Both the position numbers and the translations under genes were made by a program. From Paenibacillus sp. A3 (GTDB lineage: Bacteria; Bacillota; Bacilli; Paenibacillales; NBRC-103111): 35,824 nt of DNA. Positions 15,428 through 22,964 of the stretch are shown in pieces. The first letter of the stretch is position 1; each line of letters begins with the position of its first letter. A model generated the notes under the pieces. The model had not been told where the DNA came from and searched no databases. It saw only the letters and a list, made by a program, of their open reading frames with translations. The DNA lies in the NCBI RefSeq assembly GCF_001399685.1, contig NZ_JTHN01000155.1, positions 1 through 35,824 on the forward strand, in the 5' to 3' direction.

Positions 15428-15834
15428 AAATAGTATGACGCGACGCTGCATTTCTAACGAATAAGCTATGTTTTCATCTTATGTGGAACACTCCTTTATG
15501 GCTTGGATAAAACAAACTATGATTCCTTTTTGTAACAGTTCACATACTAAACTACCTCCATGATTCGCGCAAACATCCCTTTTAACGCGCGTGTTCTTTG
15601 ATGTTTCAACACTTTTGCGCGTTGAATAACTATACTAACTTTTATAAAAATATTTGTAATATATTGACTATTAATATATTATTCGGTATATTATAGTCGA
15701 ATATGGATTTGAAAGAATATTATGTAATTATATTCTTCCATATTCACGTTGACGTGCGGCAAGTCCAGGCGAAGGCGAAAGCGGTTTCAACTGTTTTAAA
15801 AAATTTTTTTTACATTTGAAGGGAGAAGATATTT
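15428..15834. other. AT-rich divergent intergenic region
   Basis: No gene is visible between pdh (minus) and the first lanthipeptide precursor (plus). The pdh side holds an imperfect dyad TGTAACAGTTCACA (15531-15544). The centre (about 15610-15740) is strongly AT-rich compared with its GC-rich surroundings and carries the lanthipeptide promoter. A poly-A/poly-T stretch lies at 15797-15811, just before the first precursor's ribosome site. Confidence 0.7.
15664..15692 (+). promoter_or_regulatory. Promoter of the lanthipeptide operon
   Basis: TTGACT (5 of 6) and TATATT (5 of 6) are 17 bases apart in an AT-rich setting. The start point would lie near 15700, giving a leader of about 135 bases before the first precursor gene. 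Confidence 0.75.
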
Positions 15835-16029
15835 ATGGCAAACAACAATTTCGATCTGGATGTCCAAGTGAAATCGGTTAATTCGGTAAACGCGAATTTT
15901 GGGCTTTACACGTCGCAATGCTATAGTTCTCAATGCTATTCTTCCAAATGTTATTCCGATTCTTGCTACTCCTCCGACTGCTACACCGGCAGACATATGT
16001 GCGGCTACACGCACGGCTACAGCTGCTAA
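15835..16029 (+). CDS. lanA1: Class I lanthipeptide precursor 1 (Tyr type)
   Basis: A 64-residue ribosomal precursor peptide. The leader (about 1-23) contains the class I box FDLDV (6-10), which LanB enzymes recognise. The core has seven Cys at 29, 34, 39, 44, 49, 56 and 64. The first five are exactly five residues apart, each preceded by Ser/Thr at -3 and followed by Tyr: TSQCY, SSQCY, SSKCY, SDSCY, SSDCY. Then come TGRHMC and THGYSC. Each Cys can therefore pair with a Ser/Thr 3 to 5 residues earlier. No double-Gly or Arg leader-cleavage site is evident; the leader-core border near Gly23 is a guess. GAAGGGAG precedes the ATG. I do not recognise this core from known lanthipeptides. Confidence 0.93.
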   Translation: MANNNFDLDVQVKSVNSVNANFGLYTSQCYSSQCYSSKCYSDSCYSSDCYTGRHMCGYTHGYSC

Positions 16030-16073
16030 TTTCGTCCATTCCTTCCACTTTCGCCGGCTGCCGCAACAATCTT

Positions 16074-16090
16074 CGGAGAAATGTTCTCCG
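16074..16090 (+). other. Hairpin between the two precursor genes
   Basis: CGGAGAA, loop ATG, TTCTCCG: a perfect 7-bp stem without a T run, about 20 bases before the second precursor start. It is more likely an mRNA stability or processing element than a terminator. Confidence 0.55.
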
Positions 16091-16110
16091 TTCGAAGGGA
16101 GAAAATCTGT

Positions 16111-16302
16111 ATGGCAAACAACGTTTTCGACCTGGATGTTGAAGTGAAATCGGTTAATTCGGTAAACCAAAACATCGGCCTCTTCACGTCCACTTGCTTT
16201 AGTTCTCAATGCTTCTCTTCCAAATGCTTCACGGATACTTGCTTCAGCTCGAACTGCTTTACCGGCAGACATCAGTGCGGCTACACCCACGGCAGCTGCT
16301 AA
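16111..16302 (+). CDS. lanA2: Class I lanthipeptide precursor 2 (Phe type)
   Basis: A 63-residue twin of the first precursor. The leader differs at only four of 23 positions and keeps FDLDV. Cys are at 29, 34, 39, 44, 49, 56 and 63, with the same five-residue period: TSTCF, SSQCF, SSKCF, TDTCF, SSNCF, followed by TGRHQC and THGSC. Every Tyr next to the repeat Cys of precursor 1 (and Tyr25) is Phe here, while the tail TGRHxCGYTHG is kept. The frame opens at 16081, but the GAAGGGAG about 10 bases upstream of ATG 16111 and the match to precursor 1 fix the start. It arose by duplication of the neighbouring gene or the reverse. Confidence 0.93.
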   Translation: MANNVFDLDVEVKSVNSVNQNIGLFTSTCFSSQCFSSKCFTDTCFSSNCFTGRHQCGYTHGSC

Positions 16303-16325
16303 ACTTTCGCGTGTTCCTACAGCCT

Positions 16326-16357
16326 ACTTCGGAGGAACGTTCGCGTTCTTCCGAAGT
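16326..16357 (+). other. Strong hairpin between precursors and lanB
   Basis: A 13-bp stem (ACTTCGGAGGAAC with GTTCTTCCGAAGT, one G-U pair) and a 6-base loop, followed by ATCTCTTACG and no T run. It lies 36 bases before lanB. It probably stabilises the precursor mRNA or limits read-through into the enzyme genes so that peptide exceeds enzyme. Confidence 0.75.
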
Positions 16358-16392
16358 ATCTCTTACGACTCGATAACGGAAGGTGAGACGAC

Positions 16393-19300
16393 ATGTCAGT
16401 TCAAGTGGCCCCCTCTCAACCAACGCAAGCTCATGCACATCCAAGCGTTTTTCAGGCGCTTGATTTTTTTATTTTGAGGATGCCTTTATTGCCGGTGGAA
16501 CTATTCCAGAACCTTTCTGTCGATCCAAATGAGGATGAGGCGGTTAGCCGCAAGCCATGGTTCGAGAAATTGGCCGCCTACGCCGAATTGCCTATCATCC
16601 GGGAAGCCATTGCCGTATCCAGCTTGCCGCTGCTTCAGGCTTTGCCCAATCTAACCAACCAGGAGCATCCGCGCAAACAAGATCAGGCCGTAAAAGGCTT
16701 TCTGCGCTATTTGCTGCGTATGACCTCGCGTCCGACGCCTTTTGGTTTATTTTCTGGGGTTACATACGGAAATTTCGGGGAGCGGTATGCGTTCGGGCTT
16801 CAGCCCGTAACGGCCCACACCAAACGAGCCCGCCCTGATATGGAGTGGCTGCTGAAAGTGCTGTCCGACTTGGAGAGCCGGTTTGACGTCGTCAAGCAGT
16901 TAAAGGTCAGTCTCAATTGTTTGGCTTATCCCGTAGGCTCCCGCCTTTACCTGCCCTACCTGACCAAGTACGGCGTCAAGCAGAAAAGCAAAAGCACTAT
17001 GGAGAGCACCTCCGTTCGCCTTACTCCGGCCGTGAAGCAGGTGATGGAGCTTACCCGTCAGCCCCTCCCCTTTTGCGAGTTGGCACTGAAGCTGCACAGC
17101 CAATTTTCCGATACGTCACTCGAGCAAATAAACCAATTTCTGTGGCAGCTGGTTCAGCAGGAAATCATCATCACGGACCTGCGCCCGCCTCTCATGACCG
17201 CTTCGCCATTCGATTACGTACTGCAGCGTTTAGCCGATGTCACCGGTGTGGAAGACGAGAGGACGAAGCTAGAAACCGCCGCAGCCCTCATCGCGAGCTA
17301 TAACCGTACGGAAATCGGGCAAGGCGAGCCATTATATCATGAGCTTGTTGAGCATATGAAATCCGTTGCCGAAGCGGATAATCTCCTGCAAGTGGATCTG
17401 GCCCTCTCGATGGAGACGTTAACCCTCCCCAAATCCGTTGCGCAGGAGATCGAGCGTGTCGGCGAAGCGCTTTGGCGAATCTCCGGGGAACGGCTGAGAC
17501 TTTCACATCTGGAAAGCTACCGCGCCGATTTCATGGAGAAATACGGGGCTTACCGCGAGGTTCCCCTGCTGGAGCTGCTGGACGCAGACATCGGGCTTGG
17601 CGCTCCGGCCGGATATGAATATCCCCGGGGCAACCGCAAGGAAGACAACACCCCTTCCTTCGCCCAGCAAAAGAAAAAGATGCTGCTGACCCAATGGGTC
17701 ATGACATGCCTCCAGCAGGGGCGGCAGGAATTGGAGCTGACCGACAACATGGTGATGCAGCTCGAACCTGTGCCGATGGAGGAAAAGTACGCGCCACGGT
17801 CGTTGGAATTGGTTTTTGGCCTTGCCGCCCGATCCGGCCAAGCGGTGGAGGAGGGTGACTTTCTCCTGATTGCCGGAGGAACGACGGGCACCTACGGTGC
17901 AGGCAAATCCGTCGGCCGGTTTGTCGATTTATTTGATTCCTCCTTTGTGGACAAGCTCAAGCAAATTGACCGATTGGAGCAAAAGCTTCAGCCCGAAGCG
18001 ATCCTCGCCGAGCTCGTTTATTTCCCAGGAGACGGCCGCGCGGCTAATGTCGCTCTGAGCACGAACATTCGCGAATACGAAATCGACATCGGCACCAATT
18101 CGGCCAAAGATCCGGAGCATACGATTCCGCTCTCCGATCTGGTCGTCGGTATTTCTGCGAGCGGTTTTTATTTGCGGTCTCTGGCAAAAAACCGAAGAGT
18201 TATTCCGGTGACAAACCACATGCTGAATACGTCGAATTCGCCTAACGTCTACCGGTTTTTGCGTGAAATATCGATGGAAAACCAGCGCAACATTGATTTT
18301 TTTGAGTGGAACGAGTTAAGAACTCTTCCTTTCTTGCCGCGGGTAAGGTACAGCAAAACGATCATTGCGGCGGCCTGCTGGAAGTTTAACGGGGACCTGC
18401 CACCTTTTCGCGGGAACATGACGGAGACGCAGTGGCGCCAAGCGTTCGAGGCGTACCGGAAGCAATGGAATGTTCCGCGCTTTGTTTATTTGACCCAATC
18501 GGATAACCGCTTGCTGCTGGATCTCGACTCCCCGCTTCATCGGGACGAAGTGTATCGGGATTATACGAAGCTTCAGCCTGGGGGGCAAATCGTCTTAACC
18601 GAAACCGGCTTTGCGTTTGAGCATCTGCCCGAGAGCGCAGACGGGCACTACGTGACCGAGTTTGTCTTTCCTCTCGTCAAACGGGATCTGCCGCAAGCTT
18701 CCACGCAGCCGGATCTCGGCGGAACTCTCGCCTCCCCCTCCATCCGCCTCGCGGAGAGATTGAAAATGCCGGGCAGCGAATGGCTGTATCTGAAATGGTA
18801 CGGTGCGGATCATCGCGCCGACGCTTTTATCGGAGGACCTCTGCTGGAGTTTTGCCGCCAGGCGGAGGAGCAAGGATGGGCTGCCGGCAGCTTCTTTATG
18901 CGCTATGCCGATCCCGATCCGCATCTTCGCTGGCGTTTCTGCGGCCATCCCGAGCAGCTTCACACCGTGCTGCTGCCGCAGCTGTACCGGTTTACGCGGC
19001 AGTGCGTGGAAGACGGACTCTTGTCCCGCCTGGTGATCGATACTTACGATCCGGAAATCGAGCGGTACGGGGGCCGGACGTTGATAGGGACGGCGGAACG
19101 GCTGTTCTGTGTCGACAGCCGGGTCGTGGCCGAATGGATTCACGCCAGACAATCGGGACACCTCAGCCTGGACCCGCACTTGCTGGCTGTCATCAGCGTC
19201 ATTGACATGATGGAACGATTCGGGCTGTCCTTCTTCGAGCAATTCGACTGGCTTAACACGATGGTACAGCATAAGGAGCATTTGGAGCTGTTCCGTCAGC

Positions 19301-19611
19301 ACCGGCCGTTTCTTATGAAATTCGGGGATGCCAGAGGAAACTTTGCCCAGCTTCGCCATCTCCCTGACGGAGCGGTCATCCTGCCGATGCTCCAAGCCCG
19401 CGGCGAGGCGATAGCCCGGTACGTCGAGGGAATCCGGCTGTGCCAAGCGGAAGGAACCTTGACCAATACTCAAGAGGATCTGATGCAAAGCGTGATCCAT
19501 ATGCATCTAAACCGGCTGTTCGGCATCCAACGAGAAGAAGAGCAGAAGGTGTTGACTCTGGTCAGACATACGCTATACAGCTTGCAGCATGTGAGGAGGA
19601 ATCAGCCATGA
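16393..19611 (+). CDS. lanB: LanB lantibiotic dehydratase (full length)
   Basis: A 1,072-residue class I lanthipeptide dehydratase that glutamylates Ser/Thr of the precursor using glutamyl-tRNA and then eliminates glutamate to give Dha/Dhb. The N-terminal glutamylation domain shows the hallmark RMTSRPTPFGLFSG (about 109-122), where LanB enzymes have essential arginines. The C-terminal elimination (SpaB-C type) domain starts near residue 795 (EWLYLKWYG) and has FFMRYADPDPHLRWRF (about 834-849). Both domains are fused as in NisB, so this is not a split thiopeptide type. An AAGGTGAG precedes the ATG. Its stop overlaps the lanT start by 4 bases. With 13-14 core Ser/Thr per peptide it has many target sites. 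Confidence 0.95.
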   Translation: MSVQVAPSQPTQAHAHPSVFQALDFFILRMPLLPVELFQNLSVDPNEDEAVSRKPWFEKLAAYAELPIIREAIAVSSLPLLQALPNLTNQEHPRKQDQAVKGFLRYLLRMTSRPTPFGLFSGVTYGNFGERYAFGLQPVTAHTKRARPDMEWLLKVLSDLESRFDVVKQLKVSLNCLAYPVGSRLYLPYLTKYGVKQKSKSTMESTSVRLTPAVKQVMELTRQPLPFCELALKLHSQFSDTSLEQINQFLWQLVQQEIIITDLRPPLMTASPFDYVLQRLADVTGVEDERTKLETAAALIASYNRTEIGQGEPLYHELVEHMKSVAEADNLLQVDLALSMETLTLPKSVAQEIERVGEALWRISGERLRLSHLESYRADFMEKYGAYREVPLLELLDADIGLGAPAGYEYPRGNRKEDNTPSFAQQKKKMLLTQWVMTCLQQGRQELELTDNMVMQLEPVPMEEKYAPRSLELVFGLAARSGQAVEEGDFLLIAGGTTGTYGAGKSVGRFVDLFDSSFVDKLKQIDRLEQKLQPEAILAELVYFPGDGRAANVALSTNIREYEIDIGTNSAKDPEHTIPLSDLVVGISASGFYLRSLAKNRRVIPVTNHMLNTSNSPNVYRFLREISMENQRNIDFFEWNELRTLPFLPRVRYSKTIIAAACWKFNGDLPPFRGNMTETQWRQAFEAYRKQWNVPRFVYLTQSDNRLLLDLDSPLHRDEVYRDYTKLQPGGQIVLTETGFAFEHLPESADGHYVTEFVFPLVKRDLPQASTQPDLGGTLASPSIRLAERLKMPGSEWLYLKWYGADHRADAFIGGPLLEFCRQAEEQGWAAGSFFMRYADPDPHLRWRFCGHPEQLHTVLLPQLYRFTRQCVEDGLLSRLVIDTYDPEIERYGGRTLIGTAERLFCVDSRVVAEWIHARQSGHLSLDPHLLAVISVIDMMERFGLSFFEQFDWLNTMVQHKEHLELFRQHRPFLMKFGDARGNFAQLRHLPDGAVILPMLQARGEAIARYVEGIRLCQAEGTLTNTQEDLMQSVIHMHLNRLFGIQREEEQKVLTLVRHTLYSLQHVRRNQP

Positions 19612-21485
19612 GCTCGGCTGCGGAAGAAGCATCCCTAACCGTAAATCTAACGAATATTGTGCAATCCTTTCGCTATTGGCCCCGCGTGTTCCAATTGCTG
19701 TGGCAGACGCACAAACCGTATTTCTTGCTTATTCTAGTGATTAACATTCTGCGCGGCGCCTCGCCGGTCATCTCGCTGCTGCTGCTCCAAACCCTGATCA
19801 ACAGCATAGGCACCTCTTGGGATACGGGTTTTCAGACCGTGCTTTGGCCCTTTATTTGGCTCACTACGTTTACCGCATTTAATGAAGCGCTGTCGCTGGC
19901 TCAAAATTTCATCAGCAAATTATTTGAAACGCTGCTCAGCAATCGGATCAACATGCTCATTATGGAGAAGTCGATTTCCCTTTCGCTTAGCGATTTTGAG
20001 AACTCCCAGGTGCAGGACGCCCTGAAACGCGCCCAGAACGAGGCCGGTCATCGGCCTTATCAAATCCTGCAGCAGATTTTGTCCATTGTTACGGCTTCCA
20101 TTACGTTATTCTCGACCGCGGCTATGCTCATTTCGTGGAAATGGTGGGCGGCTTTTCTCCTGATCCTCATTCCCTTGACCTCCTTCTATTCGTTTCTGAG
20201 GATCGGGCAGCAGGAGTTTATGCTTCAATGGAACCGGGCCCCGAAAATGCGGCATACCTGGTATTTGTCCGTGCTGCTGACAAGGGATCTCTCTTTCAAG
20301 GAGATCAAGCTGTTTCAACTGGGCGGTTATTTGCTCGGCAAATATCACGAGCTGCTGCGTCAATTTTTGGCGGAAGACAAACGCATGATCAAAAAGCGGC
20401 TCGGCATGGGAGCGATTTTTCAAGCGATCCAGCAAGGGGTCAACGCTTTCATGTTTCTCATGGTCTTATGGTCCGCCTTTAAGCGCGAAATTTTGATCGG
20501 CCATGTGGTCAGCTATACCCAAGCGATTACGTTAACCCTCGTTTCGTCGCAAAATCTGACGCAGGGCATCCTTTCCTTATGCCAGCACAATTTATTTTTA
20601 CAGCAGTTGTTCGCTTTCCTGGATCTGCAGTCCTCCGATCCTGCCGCCAGAAGAATCGGAGCTTCGGAGGCTTCCCGTGCGACGAATGCGCCTGTCATCC
20701 AATCGGTGGAATTCCGCAATGTGTCTTTCCGTTATCCCGGCAGCAGTTATCCGGCTCTGCGTAATGTCAGCTTCACCCTGCAGCGCGGAGAAACACTCGC
20801 GATTGTAGGGCGCAACGGGTCCGGGAAGACAACGCTGATGAAGCTGCTGACGCAGCTGTACGACTCCTTTGAAGGAGAGATTCTCATCAACGGAGTCTCG
20901 ATCCGCGATATGGACTGCGAAGCGTTTCGCCGCAAGGTCGGCGTCGTGTTCCAGGATTTTGTCCAATATGAGATGCAGGTCCGGCAAAATATCGGTTTTG
21001 GCAACGTCGCCAAAATGGAGGACGACGCCGAATTGTGGAAGGCGGCGGATCGGGCGGGCATCGCCGAGTTGGTCCGATCGATGCCCGCAGGCCTTGCCAC
21101 GCAGCTCGGACGCTTGTTTGACGAAGGGCAGCAGCTCTCCGGTGGACAGTGGCAGCGGATTGCCATCGCCCGAGCCTTCATGCGCGAAGCCGAGCTCTAT
21201 GTGCTGGACGAGCCCAGCTCCATGCTCGACCCGGAAACCGAGCTGCAGGTGTTCCAGGCGTTTCGGGAACTGGTCCGCGATCGGTTGGGCATCTTCATTT
21301 CTCACCGCTACTCCGCCATCCGGTACGCCGACCATATCCTCATGATGGATCAAGGCTCCGTGGTCGAGCAGGGCAATCATCAACAGCTCATGCAGCAGAA
21401 CGGGATGTATGCGGAGCTCTATATGATGCAAGCGAATGCTTATTTGGACGCCGATCATGAGCGCAAAGCGCGTTCGGCCGTTTGA
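19608..21485 (+). CDS. lanT: LanT-type ABC exporter
   Basis: A 625-residue half-transporter that should export the modified, leader-bearing peptide. An N-terminal membrane domain with about six helices is followed by an ATPase domain: Walker A GRNGSGKTT (401-409), signature LSGGQ (510-514) and Walker B LYVLDEP (530-536). There is no N-terminal C39 peptidase domain, as expected for class I LanT such as NisT, so it does not remove the leader. AGGAGG precedes ATG 19608, which overlaps the lanB stop as ATGA; the longer frame from 19440 lies inside lanB and is rejected. As no other transporter is in the cluster, it may also provide self-protection by export. Confidence 0.93.
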   Translation: MSSAAEEASLTVNLTNIVQSFRYWPRVFQLLWQTHKPYFLLILVINILRGASPVISLLLLQTLINSIGTSWDTGFQTVLWPFIWLTTFTAFNEALSLAQNFISKLFETLLSNRINMLIMEKSISLSLSDFENSQVQDALKRAQNEAGHRPYQILQQILSIVTASITLFSTAAMLISWKWWAAFLLILIPLTSFYSFLRIGQQEFMLQWNRAPKMRHTWYLSVLLTRDLSFKEIKLFQLGGYLLGKYHELLRQFLAEDKRMIKKRLGMGAIFQAIQQGVNAFMFLMVLWSAFKREILIGHVVSYTQAITLTLVSSQNLTQGILSLCQHNLFLQQLFAFLDLQSSDPAARRIGASEASRATNAPVIQSVEFRNVSFRYPGSSYPALRNVSFTLQRGETLAIVGRNGSGKTTLMKLLTQLYDSFEGEILINGVSIRDMDCEAFRRKVGVVFQDFVQYEMQVRQNIGFGNVAKMEDDAELWKAADRAGIAELVRSMPAGLATQLGRLFDEGQQLSGGQWQRIAIARAFMREAELYVLDEPSSMLDPETELQVFQAFRELVRDRLGIFISHRYSAIRYADHILMMDQGSVVEQGNHQQLMQQNGMYAELYMMQANAYLDADHERKARSAV

Positions 21486-21519
21486 TTGCGGCAACCATGA
21501 TCCGAAGGGAGAAATCGGA

Positions 21520-22884
21520 ATGAACCCGAAAGAAACTTACGAGGCCAAGTGGCTGCCGCTTGAAGGCGCCGAACGAATCGAACGGGTCCGCTCGATTGTG
21601 ATGGAGACGGCCCGGCGATTGAAGGACCCGGGAGACATCGAGCAATTCGCTCTCGCAGAAGAAAATAAACGGATAGAGCAAGGAAAATTTTACGTGAAGT
21701 GGAACGGGCTGGACCTTGCGCGGGGGTATTCGGGTTTATGCCTGTTGTTCGGCGAGCTGGATCGGCTAGAGCCCGATGGACAATGGGACGTCGCAGGTCA
21801 CCGCTATGTTATTCTCATGCAGCAAGCTTTGGAACAGCAAGGAATCGAGTCCTTATCCCTATGGAGCGGTATGGCCGGAGTCGTTACGGGCATCCAGGCT
21901 TTGTCGCGGCAGGGCACCCGGTACGCGAATATGCTTCGGTCCCTCAACGACTTTTTCCTGCGCATGTTCCCCGAGTACATGTATGTTGTCCGGAGAAATA
22001 TAAAAGAAGGCGTGCTCATGTCCGATTACGACGTGATGCAGGGCTTAAGCGGCATAGGCCGTTATTTGCTGCACTTTAAAGAGCATCCCGAGATGCGCAT
22101 TGCGCTTACGCAGGTGCTTGAGTATATGGTTGAGCTGTGCGGGTACAAGGAGATGCAAGGTAAACAAGTTCCGGGATGGTATATTTCGCCCGACCGGCTT
22201 ATTTCCTCCTCCGATCAGGAGTTATACCCCGAGGGTTACTTCAACTGCGGAGTTTCCCACGGCATTCCGGGTCCTTTGGCCCTGCTCTCCCTTGCGCACC
22301 TGCAAGGCGTAGAAGTCGAGGGCGGGCAGGAAGCCATCCGCTCCATCGCCGAGTGGTTGATGCGGTTTACGATCAAGGATGAGTACGGCCTCTATTGGCC
22401 CGGTCATGTATCGTGGCAAGAGCAGACAGCGGGCGCGGCAAGCGGCTCGCCGTCCCGCGAAGCTTGGTGCTATGGCGGGCCCGGCGTCGCACGCACGCTA
22501 TGGCTCGCGGGGCAAGCGCTCGGAGAACCGGCGTGGAGGCAAGCGGCGATTGAATCGTTCCTTGGAACGGCCCGGCGGCCCGAACGGCTGTGGAACTTGC
22601 ATTCCGCCACCTTTTGCCACGGCTATGCCGGTCTCCTGCAAATGACGCAGCGGATGATCGCAGACACGGGGACCACGGAGCTCATTCCTTTACGCGACCG
22701 TCTCGTTGATCGGATTGTTCAGTCCTATGATGCGAGTGCGCCTTACGGCTTTGCAGAGCTGGAAGAAGGCGAAAAGCTGCATTTCGCCGGAGTGCTGGAC
22801 GGGGCAGCAGGCGTTGCGCTCACGCTGCTTGCGGTCATTCAAGATCAGGAGCCGGAGTGGGATCAGGTTTTCCTATTGAAGTAA
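21520..22884 (+). CDS. lanC: LanC lanthionine cyclase
   Basis: A 454-residue zinc-dependent cyclase that joins Cys thiols to Dha/Dhb to form lanthionine and methyllanthionine rings. The zinc ligands Cys317 (AWCYGGPG) and Cys366-His367 (FCHGYAG) and the catalytic His247 (GVSHGIPG) are all present, as in NisC. GxxG-rich turns between helical hairpins of the alpha/alpha barrel are visible. The AAGGGAG before ATG 21520 sets the start; an upstream frame from 21436 overlaps lanT and lacks a ribosome site. It ends the operon and is followed by a strong terminator. Confidence 0.95.
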   Translation: MNPKETYEAKWLPLEGAERIERVRSIVMETARRLKDPGDIEQFALAEENKRIEQGKFYVKWNGLDLARGYSGLCLLFGELDRLEPDGQWDVAGHRYVILMQQALEQQGIESLSLWSGMAGVVTGIQALSRQGTRYANMLRSLNDFFLRMFPEYMYVVRRNIKEGVLMSDYDVMQGLSGIGRYLLHFKEHPEMRIALTQVLEYMVELCGYKEMQGKQVPGWYISPDRLISSSDQELYPEGYFNCGVSHGIPGPLALLSLAHLQGVEVEGGQEAIRSIAEWLMRFTIKDEYGLYWPGHVSWQEQTAGAASGSPSREAWCYGGPGVARTLWLAGQALGEPAWRQAAIESFLGTARRPERLWNLHSATFCHGYAGLLQMTQRMIADTGTTELIPLRDRLVDRIVQSYDASAPYGFAELEEGEKLHFAGVLDGAAGVALTLLAVIQDQEPEWDQVFLLK

Positions 22885-22902
22885 GGTTAGTTGTTACGTA
22901 AA

Positions 22903-22952
22903 AAAGCCTTCGGTGCCGGATCGTTTCGTTCCGGACGCGAAGGCTTTTTTTT
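22903..22952. terminator. Bidirectional terminator between lanC and ilvD
   Basis: AAGCCTTCG...CCGGA, loop, TCCGG...CGAAGGCTT with eight T on the plus strand and six on the minus strand. It should end both the lanthipeptide operon and ilvD. Confidence 0.93.
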
Positions 22953-22964
22953 GCAGGGGAATTA

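Noticed and set aside
15910-16260. 15-bp repeats in the precursor genes as a CRISPR or minisatellite
   Set aside because: The repeats are in frame, the codons vary while residues are kept, and there are no unique spacers; they encode the pentad peptide repeat.
15835-16302. The two small Cys/Ser-rich genes as spore-coat proteins
   Set aside because: The FDLDV leader box and the adjacent complete LanB, LanT and LanC genes make lanthipeptide precursors far more likely.
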